Below are positions 6,572 to 13,429 of a stretch of DNA of 15,476 bases, one piece after another. The stretch is taken from contig URNB01000040.1 in NCBI GenBank assembly GCA_900549055.1, positions 1-15,476 on the forward strand. Direction: 5' to 3'. Numbering within the stretch: position 1 is the first letter of the stretch; the number at the start of each line of letters is the position of its first letter. The translations under genes were made by a program, and so were the position numbers. This DNA is from an uncultured Oscillospiraceae bacterium. GTDB lineage: Bacteria > Bacillota > Clostridia > Oscillospirales > Acutalibacteraceae. The notes below the pieces were generated by a model. It saw only the letters and a program-made list of their open reading frames with translations. It was not told the DNA's origin and did not search any database.

Positions 6572-7474
6572 ATGGGCTGGAGAACGGTGGTAATATCAAG
6601 CAACTCAAAGCTTGATTACAAAATGAACTATCTGGTTGTGCGAAACGCGGAAAGCGCCAAAAGAATTCACATAGAGGAAATTTCGGTCCTGCTTATAGAG
6701 TCCACCGCGGTATCCCTTACGGCGTATCTGCTCTGCGAGCTTTCAAAAAGGAAAATAGATGTTATTTTCTGCGATGAAAAGCGCTGCCCCGCAGGGCTGT
6801 ATCTGCCGCTTTACGGCAGTCACGATACCGTGCTTAAGCTCCGGAATCAGGTGAAATGGAATGAATACACAAAGCAGCTTGTATGGGCGGAGGTCGTTCG
6901 CGCAAAAATATCGGGGCAGGCGGCGGTGCTTAAAAAATGCGGGCGGGGGAATGCCTCGCTTTTGGAGCAATACATAAGCGGGATCGAGCCGGGAGATCCC
7001 ACAAACCGCGAGGGGCATGCGGCAAAGGTATATTTCAATTCGCTTTTCGGCATGGAATTTTCCCGCAGTCTCGATAACAACATAAACGCCGCCTTAAATT
7101 ACGGCTACGGCATTCTGCTTTCGGCTTTTGTAAGAGAGATCGTTGCGAACGGATACTCCACCCAGCTCGGAATATTCCACGATAACATGTTCAATCACTA
7201 CAATCTCGCCTGCGATCTTATGGAGCCGTTCAGACCCTTTATCGACTATGCCGTAACAAGGGCGGAGCTTTCGGAATTCGGGCATTCCGAAAAAATGAAG
7301 CTGGTTCAGGCCCTGAACCGGCAAATTATCATTGACGGAAAAACACAGTATATGACGAACGCAATAAAAATATTCGTTAAGAGTATTTTTGACGCACTCG
7401 GAGAAAACGATATTTCAAAAATAAGGCTGCCTGATTATGAGCTACAGATTTATGAGAATGCTGATATTTTTTGA
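6572..7474 (+). CDS. cas1: CRISPR-associated integrase Cas1 (type II-A)
   Basis: 300 aa. It begins MGWRTVVISSNSKLDYKMNY, the usual start of type II Cas1, so the ATG at 6572 is preferred to any upstream in-frame start inside cas9. With Cas2 it forms the integrase that inserts new spacers at the leader end. Metal-binding residues are E147 (in NREGHAAKVYFNSLFG), H203 (GIFHDNMFN) and E218 (DLMEPFRP), matching E149/H205/E220 of S. pyogenes. The ATG lies 1 nt after the cas9 stop with no clear ribosome binding site, which suggests translational coupling. The last 38 nt overlap cas2. Length and motifs are complete. Confidence 0.97.
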   Translation: MGWRTVVISSNSKLDYKMNYLVVRNAESAKRIHIEEISVLLIESTAVSLTAYLLCELSKRKIDVIFCDEKRCPAGLYLPLYGSHDTVLKLRNQVKWNEYTKQLVWAEVVRAKISGQAAVLKKCGRGNASLLEQYISGIEPGDPTNREGHAAKVYFNSLFGMEFSRSLDNNINAALNYGYGILLSAFVREIVANGYSTQLGIFHDNMFNHYNLACDLMEPFRPFIDYAVTRAELSEFGHSEKMKLVQALNRQIIIDGKTQYMTNAIKIFVKSIFDALGENDISKIRLPDYELQIYENADIF

Positions 7475-7757
7475 CCTTCCCGTGGAAACGCCGCAGCAGA
7501 AAAGGGAATATACTAAATTCCGAAAATATCTTATAAAAAGCGGATTTATGATGATGCAGGAATCGGTATATTGCAAAATAGTGCTGAATCAGACCGTTTT
7601 AAGCTCTGTCGGCAACGGTCTTCGCAAAAACAAGCCCGAGCAGGGCCTGATTCAGATGCTTACCGTCACCGAAAAGCAGTTTGAAAAAATGGAGTTTCTT
7701 TTGGGAGACAGCCGCGGCGATATTATAAATACAGACGAAAGGTTTATAGAGCTATGA
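7437..7757 (+). CDS. cas2: CRISPR-associated protein Cas2 (type II-A)
   Basis: 106 aa. MSYRFMRMLIFFDLP is the typical type II-A Cas2 start, with the first beta-strand ending in the conserved acidic residue D13. The ferredoxin-like fold continues through KFRKYLIKSGFMMMQESVYCKI and LTVTEKQF. Cas2 is the structural bridge between two Cas1 dimers in the adaptation complex. It starts 38 nt inside cas1 in another frame and shares an ATGA overlap with csn2, so the three genes are probably translated as a coupled set. Confidence 0.96.
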   Translation: MSYRFMRMLIFFDLPVETPQQKREYTKFRKYLIKSGFMMMQESVYCKIVLNQTVLSSVGNGLRKNKPEQGLIQMLTVTEKQFEKMEFLLGDSRGDIINTDERFIEL

Positions 7758-8419
7758 CTTTATCCTGCTATGAGCTGCAAGCGCCGCTCGAAATAACCGA
7801 AAACAGCGTTGCGACGCTTGTGATCGAAAACCCCGTTTTTTATCGGAGCTTTATTGAGGATCTGCTGCTGCAGTCGCAGTCATGCTCGTCAAGATTTACG
7901 CTGGCTGAAGGCAATACCGTGCTTAATCTTTCAAAGGAGGCCGAAATAATTACGGATATATTTCGGCTGCCCTTTGAATCGCGGACTGTTCAAAGCAGGG
8001 TCAATCAGGCGGCTGCCGATGAATTGGGACTTTTGTCTGAAAGCTCCGCCGAGCTGCTCGGAAGAATAAATGCCGTCGGCGCGGATATAGCTTCGTCCTT
8101 AAGCTTTGAAGCGGGATATACGCCTCTTGCGGACTTCGGCGGCATAATAAAGCTGCTTGGGTTCTACATAGAGACCGAAGGACTTTCCCTTCCTGAAAAA
8201 GCGGCGGAATATTTAAGCTTTTTAAGTCTGTACTGCGGAAAAAAGCTTTTTGTGATATTGAATCTTAAGGCGTCTCTTAACGGCGGGGAATTTTCCGAGC
8301 TTGCCAAATTGCTGCGCTATAAAAAAATTAGGGTGCTGCTTATAGAAAACCGTAAAAGCGAATTTTTCGCCGAAAATGAGACCGTAAGAATAATCGATAA
8401 CGATCTTTGCGAAATATAG
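7754..8419 (+). CDS. csn2: CRISPR adaptation protein Csn2
   Basis: 221 aa, about the length of the short S. pyogenes-type Csn2. The family is a tetrameric ring that binds DNA ends and is needed for type II-A spacer acquisition with Cas1, Cas2 and Cas9. Visible features are an N-terminal beta-rich part (PLEITENSVATLVIENPVFYRSFIEDL), a central helical segment about 85-170, and C-terminal strands KKLFVILNLKAS and KKIRVLLIENRKSEFF, ending RIIDNDLCEI. The ATG overlaps the cas2 stop by 4 nt. It is the last cas gene, and its presence together with the absence of cas4 defines subtype II-A. Calcium-binding residues could not be assigned by eye. Confidence 0.92.
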   Translation: MTLSCYELQAPLEITENSVATLVIENPVFYRSFIEDLLLQSQSCSSRFTLAEGNTVLNLSKEAEIITDIFRLPFESRTVQSRVNQAAADELGLLSESSAELLGRINAVGADIASSLSFEAGYTPLADFGGIIKLLGFYIETEGLSLPEKAAEYLSFLSLYCGKKLFVILNLKASLNGGEFSELAKLLRYKKIRVLLIENRKSEFFAENETVRIIDNDLCEI

Positions 8420-8448
8420 TTGATTTTTTTATTGCCGTATGCTATAAT
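8420..8448 (+). promoter_or_regulatory. Pre-crRNA (array) promoter
   Basis: TTGATT (8420-8425), a 17-nt spacer and TATAAT (8443-8448) start one base after the csn2 stop. The predicted start near 8455 gives about 120 nt of leader transcript before the first repeat. The array can therefore be transcribed independently of the cas operon. Confidence 0.75.
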
Positions 8449-8573
8449 TCATTTGCTGCACAGACAAAGCCGGGAATAATTTTCTTTGACCGAAAAATGT
8501 TCCGAACGCTTGTCTGACCGTTTGAATTTTCCGCCGTATTGTAGTGCGGTGAGCTTTCCCCTTAAAATTTGAG
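8449..8573 (+). other. CRISPR leader with type II-A leader-anchoring sequence
   Basis: The leader ends in ATTTGAG (8567-8573), directly against the first repeat. This heptamer is the leader-anchoring motif known to place Cas1-Cas2 integration in streptococcal type II-A systems. It marks this side as the integration end. The leader RNA can also fold into a long interrupted hairpin (8461-8516, CAGACAA with TTGTCTG at the base). Confidence 0.8.
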
Positions 8574-9599
8574 GTTTGAGAGTAGTGTAAATTCAGATGG
8601 TACTCAAACTGAAAACAAAACTATTGATTATACCTATGCGTTTGAGAGTAGTGTAAATTCAGATGGTACTCAAACATCCATAACAATATTAGATACAGCA
8701 GGAGTGTTTGAGAGTAGTGTAAATTCAGATGGTACTCAAACAAACGCCGCTCTTGCGTTTATTAGAAGATAGTTTGAGAGTAGTGTAAATTCAGATGGTA
8801 CTCAAACCTGAATATTCTGATCTCTGAACCACTCATTGTTTGAGAGTAGTGTAAATTCAGATGGTACTCAAACTGCGAAGAAGATTTTTACTTTCCGTTG
8901 CACGTTTGAGAGTAGTGTAAATTCAGATGGTACTCAAACCAAGATTATGAGCGACAGATGTATTTGCTTGTTTGAGAGTAGTGTAAATTCAGATGGTACT
9001 CAAACGAGACCAAACAAGGCGATTAGGAACGAAGAGTTTGAGAGTAGTGTAAATTCAGATGGTACTCAAACGGACGGAGCGAATAAGAAGTATGTCGATG
9101 AGTTTGAGAGTAGTGTAAATTCAGATGGTACTCAAACGAAAAGTTCCATACGCCCGAAATGTGAGCCGTTTGAGAGTAGTGTAAATTCAGATGGTACTCA
9201 AACATGGTAATTGATAAACGCCTCAACCGTTGTGTTTGAGAGTAGTGTAAATTCAGATGGTACTCAAACGTAAAATGCATTTCCCTTTTTGTGTTAATGG
9301 TTTGAGAGTAGTGTAAATTCAGATGGTACTCAAACAAATCAGACTGTGCTTGCTTATGTTCAGCTGTTTGAGAGTAGTGTAAATTCAGATGGTACTCAAA
9401 CTCTCCTTCCGGAGATGAATATTCCCCAGTTGTTTGAGAGTAGTGTAAATTCAGATGGTACTCAAACGGCGCTGGATATAAATAATTTTAATGGTGGGTT
9501 TGAGAGTAGTGTAAATTCAGATGGTACTCAAACTGAAAATCTCACGGCGGCATTCCTCGCTGCGTTTGAGAGTAGTGTAAATTTTAACAGTTATCAAAC
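8574..9599 (+). CRISPR. CRISPR array: 16 repeats of 36 nt, 15 spacers of 30 nt
   Basis: Repeats start at 8574 and every 66 nt thereafter to 9564. The repeat begins GTTTGAGAGTAGTGTAAATT and ends GATGGTACTCAAAC, with complementary GTTTGAG/CTCAAAC ends as in other II-A repeats. Repeats 1-15 appear identical and repeat 16 is degenerate. Every spacer is exactly 30 nt. Orientation is fixed by the leader (ATTTGAG) and promoter on the csn2 side and the degenerate repeat at the far end. Newest spacers are at 8610-8639 and nearby, the oldest at 9534-9563. The tracrRNA anti-repeat (2495-2529) matches this repeat, confirming that the array belongs to this cas9. Confidence 0.99.
9564..9599 (+). repeat. 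Terminal degenerate CRISPR repeat
   Basis: The first 20 nt equal the consensus and the last six (TCAAAC) are kept. Between them CAGATGGTAC is replaced by TTAACAGTTA. The tracr-binding lower stem, the bulge and most of the upper stem survive, so the last spacer could still be processed. Decay of the leader-distal repeat is usual. Confidence 0.9.
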
Positions 9600-9620
9600 A
9601 AATTTATTTTTAGGCAATCG

Positions 9621-9668
9621 AAAATAAAACCGCCCGCACTCCCTGCATTGCAAGGGGTACGGGCGGTT
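9621..9668 (-). terminator. Rho-independent terminator of sigG
   Basis: On the minus strand, AACCGCCCG (9660-9668) pairs with CGGGCGGTT (9628-9636). The stem continues for about six more pairs after one mismatch, and TTTTATTTTC follows. It lies just after the sigG stop codon. It faces the end of the CRISPR array, so it also prevents sigG read-through making antisense array RNA. Confidence 0.85.
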
Positions 9669-9671
9669 CAC

Positions 9672-10439
9672 TTAATTTTCGGTAATTCGGCGCAGCGCGC
9701 CCTTTTCCAGCCGTGACACCTGCGCCTGTGAAATTCCGATTTCCTCGGACACCTCCATTTGGGTCTTTCCCTGCATAAACCGCAGGGATAAAATATGCTT
9801 TTCCCGTTCATTAAGATTTTTAATGGATTCCTTAAGCGCAATTTCGTCAAGCCAGTTTCGGTCATCGTTATTGTCCCCGACCTGATCGAGCACATAGATC
9901 GTGTCGCCGCCGTCGGAATAAACCGGGTCATAGAGCGATATGGGACTCACTATGCTTTCAAGCGCCATAACAACCTCCTCCTGCGGCAGCTGAAGCTCCG
10001 CCGCTATTTCACCGACGGTAGGCTCGGTTTGATTTTTGCTTGCAAGGCGCTCCTTGACCTGCATTGCCTTGTAGGCGGTATCCTTTATCGAGCGGCTCAC
10101 GCGTATGGAATTATTGTCGCGCAGATACCGCCTGATCTCCCCGATTATCATAGGCACGGCATAGGTTGAAAAGCGAACCTTCTGCGTTACATCGAAATTA
10201 TCTATCGATTTTATAAGCCCGATGCAGCCGACCTGAAACAGATCGTCGGGATTTTCCCCGCGTCCGGCAAAGCGCTGTATGACGCTTAAAACCAGCCTCA
10301 AATTCCCGTTTATCAGCTCCTCGCGGGCAGATCTGTCTCCTGCCGCGCTCTTTTTCAGCAGAGCCTCCTTTTCTGACTCCTTCATTACCGGAAGCCTTGA
10401 GGTATCGACTCCGCATATAATAACCTTATTTTTATACAT
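9672..10439 (-). CDS. sigG: RNA polymerase forespore sigma factor SigG
   Basis: 255 aa, close to the roughly 260 aa of B. subtilis SigG. It directs late forespore transcription during endospore formation. The start MYKNKVIICGVDTSRLP matches the family N-terminus (NKVEICGVDTSKLP). Region 2 spans about residues 44-120 (NGNLRLVLSVIQRF, DDLFQVGCIGLIKSIDNFD, FSTYAVPMIIGEIRRYLRDNN). Region 3 is about 120-170. Region 4 with its helix-turn-helix is about 210-251 (EREKHILSLRF, GISQAQVSRLEKGALR). The start at 10439 is preferred to an in-frame ATG at 10463 because GGAGGT (10447-10452) lies 7 nt upstream of it. It has its own terminator and is not next to sigE/spoIIGA in this window, unlike many Bacilli and Clostridia. 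Confidence 0.93.
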   Translation of the reverse strand: MYKNKVIICGVDTSRLPVMKESEKEALLKKSAAGDRSAREELINGNLRLVLSVIQRFAGRGENPDDLFQVGCIGLIKSIDNFDVTQKVRFSTYAVPMIIGEIRRYLRDNNSIRVSRSIKDTAYKAMQVKERLASKNQTEPTVGEIAAELQLPQEEVVMALESIVSPISLYDPVYSDGGDTIYVLDQVGDNNDDRNWLDEIALKESIKNLNEREKHILSLRFMQGKTQMEVSEEIGISQAQVSRLEKGALRRITEN

Positions 10440-10468
10440 AAACGGCACCTCCGAAATTCTCATTAAAA

Positions 10469-10497
10469 ATTATTACCAGCAGGCACCGTTAATAAAC
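10469..10497 (-). promoter_or_regulatory. Possible sigma-F/sigma-G-type promoter of sigG
   Basis: On the minus strand, GTTTA (10493-10497), a 15-nt spacer and GGTAATAAT (10469-10477) resemble the forespore consensus GYATA-N15-GGnnAnnnT with one mismatch in the -35. The start would be near 10462, about 23 nt before the ATG. This fits the known expression of sigG in the forespore. The motif is short, so the call is tentative. Confidence 0.4.
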
Positions 10498-10577
10498 TTT
10501 ATTTATTTTTTTTGTTTCGACAAAATTCACTTGCATTTGCAAAAACACAGCCGCCGGACGACGTCGGCGGAAAGGTC

Positions 10578-10606
10578 TTGACAAATTCGCTCTAATGTGT
10601 TAGACT
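10578..10606 (+). promoter_or_regulatory. Promoter of the blaI-like/M56 operon
   Basis: TTGACA (10578-10583), a 17-nt spacer and TAGACT (10601-10606), with the start near 10613. The first operator lies across the spacer and the -10 element, and the second just downstream of the start. This is the layout expected for repression by BlaI/MecI-type dimers. Confidence 0.75.
10591..10604. promoter_or_regulatory. BlaI-type operator 1
   Basis: TCTAATGTGTTAGA has TCTAA/TTAGA half-sites and overlaps the -10 element of the operon promoter. It shares half-sites with operator 2, whose centre lies 26 bp downstream. Confidence 0.7.
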
Positions 10607-10615
10607 GAAATTGAA

Positions 10616-10631
10616 CTCTAATGCATTAGAG
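10616..10631. promoter_or_regulatory. BlaI-type operator 2
   Basis: CTCTAATGCATTAGAG is a perfect 16-bp palindrome just after the predicted transcription start and before the ribosome binding site AAAGGAG (10636-10642). With operator 1 it indicates autoregulation by the BlaI-like protein encoded directly downstream. Confidence 0.75.
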
Positions 10632-10650
10632 CCGGAAAGGAGCATTTATT

Positions 10651-11025
10651 ATGAGCACACCAAAGATTTTTGAAAGCGAATACCGTTTTTGTCTTATTTT
10701 GTGGGAATATGAGCCGATAAAAAGCAGCGAGCTTGTAAAGCTTTGCAGGGATAAGCTCGGCTGGAAGCCCACCACAACCTACACCGTTATAAAGCGCTTA
10801 TCCGAGCGGGGCATTGTGAAAAATGAAAATACGGTGGTTTCGTCCCTTGTAAGCCGCGAGCAGGCACAGGCGGCGGAAATAGACGAAATGGTGGAAAAAA
10901 CCTTCGGCGGCTCTTTGCCGGCGTTTATAGCGGCATTTACAAAGCACCGCAGGCTTTCAGAGCGGGAAATCGATGAGGTTCAGCAGATGATAGACCGTTT
11001 CAGGGAGGGTGAAAGCAATGGGTGA
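10651..11025 (+). CDS. BlaI/MecI-family transcriptional repressor
   Basis: 124 aa, the usual family length. Residues about 6-75 form a winged helix-turn-helix: FESEYRFCLILWEYEPIKSSEL, recognition helix PTTTYTVIKRLSERGIV (40-56), then a wing ending SSLVSRE. Residues about 75-118 are the helical dimerisation region (IDEMVEKTFGGSLPAFIAAF). Family members repress their own operon until cleaved or inactivated through the partner membrane protease. Two TCTAA/TTAGA operators lie upstream, and AAAGGAG is 8 nt before the ATG. The 3' end overlaps the M56 gene by 8 nt. No beta-lactamase or PBP gene is nearby, so the regulated target may lie elsewhere, or the pair may respond to another envelope signal. 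Confidence 0.9.
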   Translation: MSTPKIFESEYRFCLILWEYEPIKSSELVKLCRDKLGWKPTTTYTVIKRLSERGIVKNENTVVSSLVSREQAQAAEIDEMVEKTFGGSLPAFIAAFTKHRRLSEREIDEVQQMIDRFREGESNG

Positions 11026-12820
11026 TTTATTTGTATCCGTTCTTAATATGAGCATATCCGCCGCGTGGGTATTGCTTGCGGTGCTGATTCTCCGTTTGAT
11101 CTTTAAAAAAGCGCCAAAGCGCATAACCGTGCTGCTTTGGTGCATTGTGGGGCTGCGGCTTATAATGCCCTTTTCGGTTGAGAGTATTTTCAGCCTTATA
11201 CCGAGTAATGAGACGGTGAGCAAAGCGTGGGACTCTCCCAGACCTAACCTTAACTCGGGTATCACCGTGATTGATAACGGGGTAAACAATTATTTGGAGG
11301 GTCATTATTTTGAGGGTGTTACAAGACCTGCCGGGCATTTTACCGATATTACAACAATAGCCGCCGCAGCTTGGCTTATAGGTACAGCGGCGCTGCTTAT
11401 ATACACCGCAGTAAGCTTTTTCAGGCTTAAAAAAGGGTTGCGCACGGCCGTGCTTTTGCGCGATAACATTTTCCAAAGCGAAAAAATTTCATCGCCTTTT
11501 GTTTTCGGAATTATAAAGCCTAAAATTTATCTGCCTTTCGGCATAACGGAGCGCAACGCAGAAAGTGTAATTCTGCATGAGCAGGCGCATATTTACCGCA
11601 GGGATTATTTATGGAAGCCGCTGGGTTTTCTGCTTTTAAGCGTTCATTGGTTTAACCCGCTTATGTGGCTTGCGTATATACTGTTTTGCAGGGATATTGA
11701 GTTCGCCTGCGATGAAAGGGCAATAGGCCTGTTGAACACCGATAAACGGGCGGATTATTCCGAGGCACTGCTCAATTGCAGCGCGGGGAGGCATATGCTT
11801 TTCGCCTATCCCCCCGCGTTCGGCGAGGTGGGCGTTAAAAGTCGGGTAAAAAGCGTGCTTAATTACAAAAAGCCCGCCTTTTGGTTAGCCGCCGCGGCGG
11901 TTATTGCGGGCATAGCTGCGTCCGTTTGCCTGCTTACAAGCCCCAAAACCGGCTCGAGCAGATCAGACAGTCTTGTGGTTAGGGATTGCATTGTAGAAGA
12001 CGGGTGCGAGGGCATTGGCTATAAGCTTGTTTTAAGCACATACGAAAAAAATAATATATCTATCCGCGTTAAGTGGACTAATAAACGAAAAGAGGAGCTT
12101 TATTTCGGTGAAGAATTCAAGCTTTTTAAAACCGACGGCGACACCGCCTGCACGCAGAAAAAAGCTGCCGGCTTTGACGCCGCGGCGAATATAATAAGTC
12201 CAGGCGGCAGCAAAACCGAAATTTATAATTTATCGGATCATTACGATATTGAGCCCGGAGTACAATACAGGCTTGAAAAAACCTTTTATTTAAAGAGCGC
12301 GAATGACAAAAAATACAAAGCCTATATTGTTTTCAAAGCGGGCGAGGCATTGGCTGAATATATGCCCGAAAAGACAGCATATACTGAGCCTTCGTCCGAC
12401 TATACGAATGATAATATCCCCCAATTCAAAGTGGATAATTTCAGTTTTTCATTGCTTAAAAAAGAGCCTGCCTCGTCCGAATGGGAAAAAATCGACGAAC
12501 TTCAATCAGTAAGACTTAAAAAATCAGAATTTGATAAATCGTTTTCAGGCGGAGTGTGGACCGGTGATTTATCGGCGCAGAAGCTCCGTCGGGATAATTT
12601 ACACGCTTTTACGGCGTTTAATACAGACGGCAGCTTTTATTATCTGCTTGAGCAGAAAAACGGAGACGTTTATATTGCAAAGGGCAGCCAGCTGTCAGAG
12701 GATTTTCCAGTCAACTGGCTGTTTAAAATGAAGCGTACGGATGAAAACGGCAATATGAGCCTCGGTGAACTGCAGAATGCGGTGTATCCGAGCGGCGGAA
12801 GCAATCGGCAGGAGCAATAA
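11018..12820 (+). CDS. M56-family (BlaR1/MecR1-like) membrane zinc metalloprotease with unusual sensor domain
   Basis: 600 aa. Membrane segments lie at about 4-29, 36-54, 112-135, 198-223 and 286-307. The zinc protease motif HEQAH is at 187-191, and CRDIEFACDERAIG (224-237) carries the further acidic ligand region. This is the antirepressor-protease module of BlaR1/MecR1. In place of a penicillin-binding sensor, residues about 310-600 form an extracellular domain with no recognised SxxK/KTG penicillin-binding motifs; it has beta-rich stretches such as KLVLSTYEKNNISIRVKWTN. The ATG at 11018 follows GGGAGGG by 8 nt and is preferred to the in-frame GTG at 11009. Inferred: a signal binds the outer domain and the cytoplasmic protease inactivates the BlaI-like repressor. 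The ligand is unknown. Confidence 0.88.
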   Translation: MGDLFVSVLNMSISAAWVLLAVLILRLIFKKAPKRITVLLWCIVGLRLIMPFSVESIFSLIPSNETVSKAWDSPRPNLNSGITVIDNGVNNYLEGHYFEGVTRPAGHFTDITTIAAAAWLIGTAALLIYTAVSFFRLKKGLRTAVLLRDNIFQSEKISSPFVFGIIKPKIYLPFGITERNAESVILHEQAHIYRRDYLWKPLGFLLLSVHWFNPLMWLAYILFCRDIEFACDERAIGLLNTDKRADYSEALLNCSAGRHMLFAYPPAFGEVGVKSRVKSVLNYKKPAFWLAAAAVIAGIAASVCLLTSPKTGSSRSDSLVVRDCIVEDGCEGIGYKLVLSTYEKNNISIRVKWTNKRKEELYFGEEFKLFKTDGDTACTQKKAAGFDAAANIISPGGSKTEIYNLSDHYDIEPGVQYRLEKTFYLKSANDKKYKAYIVFKAGEALAEYMPEKTAYTEPSSDYTNDNIPQFKVDNFSFSLLKKEPASSEWEKIDELQSVRLKKSEFDKSFSGGVWTGDLSAQKLRRDNLHAFTAFNTDGSFYYLLEQKNGDVYIAKGSQLSEDFPVNWLFKMKRTDENGNMSLGELQNAVYPSGGSNRQEQ

Positions 12821-12842
12821 TGATGAGGAAATTTTCGGCGAA

Positions 12843-13382
12843 TTACAGCAATTCACTGTTGTAATGCGCTCTTTCTCCACCGATAAATTTCGGTCTGACC
12901 CTTGCAGCCAACACCTTTGCGCTGCCGATAAAATCGTTTTTGAGTCTTACGGGCACCGCGACCTTTTTCAGATGCATTCCGATAAGCGTAAAGCCTATGT
13001 CAAGCCCTGCGTCAGCTTTGATCTCCTCAAGCGCCGCAGGGTTTTTAAATGCCGCATATGCCGCCGTTGCAAACGAGCCGCCCGCTTTTGGGAAGGGCAC
13101 AACATTGACCGGCTCGGCATTCGGCACGGCGGCGCGCTCGCAAATCACGGCGCGGTTTAAGTGCTCGCAGCATTGTGCGGCTACAAATACGCCCTTCTCG
13201 TTTGCCGCGGCATAAATTCCGTCGAAAACCTCCCTTGCAATTTCGGGGGACGAATCGGTTCCGATTTTTTCGCCCGAAATTTCACTTGTTGAGCAGCCTA
13301 CTATGAGTATCTGACCCGATTTTAGACCCGCAATTTCAATTATTTCCTTTGCGGCGTTATACGCCTGATATTTATATTCCAT
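12843..13382 (-). CDS. ywlG: UPF0340 / TIGR01440 family protein (YwlG-like)
   Basis: 179 aa, the length of B. subtilis YwlG (about 180 aa). Family stretches are visible: YNAAKEIIEIAGLKSGQILIVGCSTSEI, GTDSSPEIAREVF, AQCCEHLNRA, a VVPFPKAGGSFATAA core, and GLDIGFTLIGMHLKKVAVPV. The protein is cytosolic and its biochemical function is not established. The start at 13382 (MEYKYQAYNAAKEI) agrees with the family; GGTGA lies about 8 nt upstream. The reading frame stays open for another 120 codons upstream, but that part does not resemble the family and crosses the promoter. It converges with the M56 gene, 22 nt apart, with no obvious shared terminator. Confidence 0.88.
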   Translation of the reverse strand: MEYKYQAYNAAKEIIEIAGLKSGQILIVGCSTSEISGEKIGTDSSPEIAREVFDGIYAAANEKGVFVAAQCCEHLNRAVICERAAVPNAEPVNVVPFPKAGGSFATAAYAAFKNPAALEEIKADAGLDIGFTLIGMHLKKVAVPVRLKNDFIGSAKVLAARVRPKFIGGERAHYNSELL

Positions 13383-13398
13383 ATTAATCACCGTAAAT

Positions 13399-13427
13399 AT
13401 AATACCACATTTTTTTATAAAAGTAAA
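13399..13427 (-). promoter_or_regulatory. Promoter of the ywlG-like gene
   Basis: On the minus strand, TTTACT (13422-13427), a 17-nt spacer and TATTAT (13399-13404) lie 17 nt upstream of the ATG. The start near 13392 gives a very short leader. Confidence 0.6.
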
Positions 13428-13429
13428 TC

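Noticed and set aside
2369..9599. Self-targeting spacer within the window
   Set aside because: No spacer was seen to match cas genes, promoters or neighbours by eye. This was not an exhaustive alignment, and a whole-genome search would be needed.
8569..9627. Open reading frames through the array with a 22-residue repeat (FESSVNSDGTQT on plus, FEYHLNLHYSQT on minus)
   Set aside because: The 66-nt period is a multiple of three and the repeat is stop-free in these frames, so the frames are by-products of the CRISPR array. None has a convincing ribosome binding site, and spacers interrupt them.
2261..9668. Mobile element carrying the CRISPR locus
   Set aside because: No integrase, transposase, terminal repeats or tRNA attachment site was found around the locus.
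10440..10463. Upstream ATG of sigG adding eight residues
   Set aside because: The strong GGAGGT lies between the two ATGs and is correctly spaced only for the downstream one, which also matches the family N-terminus.
10551..10570. GC-rich hairpin CCGCCG/CGGCGG between sigG and the blaI-like gene
   Set aside because: The stem is only 6 bp and no plus-strand T-run follows. On the minus strand no gene lies upstream for it to terminate, so no function is assigned.
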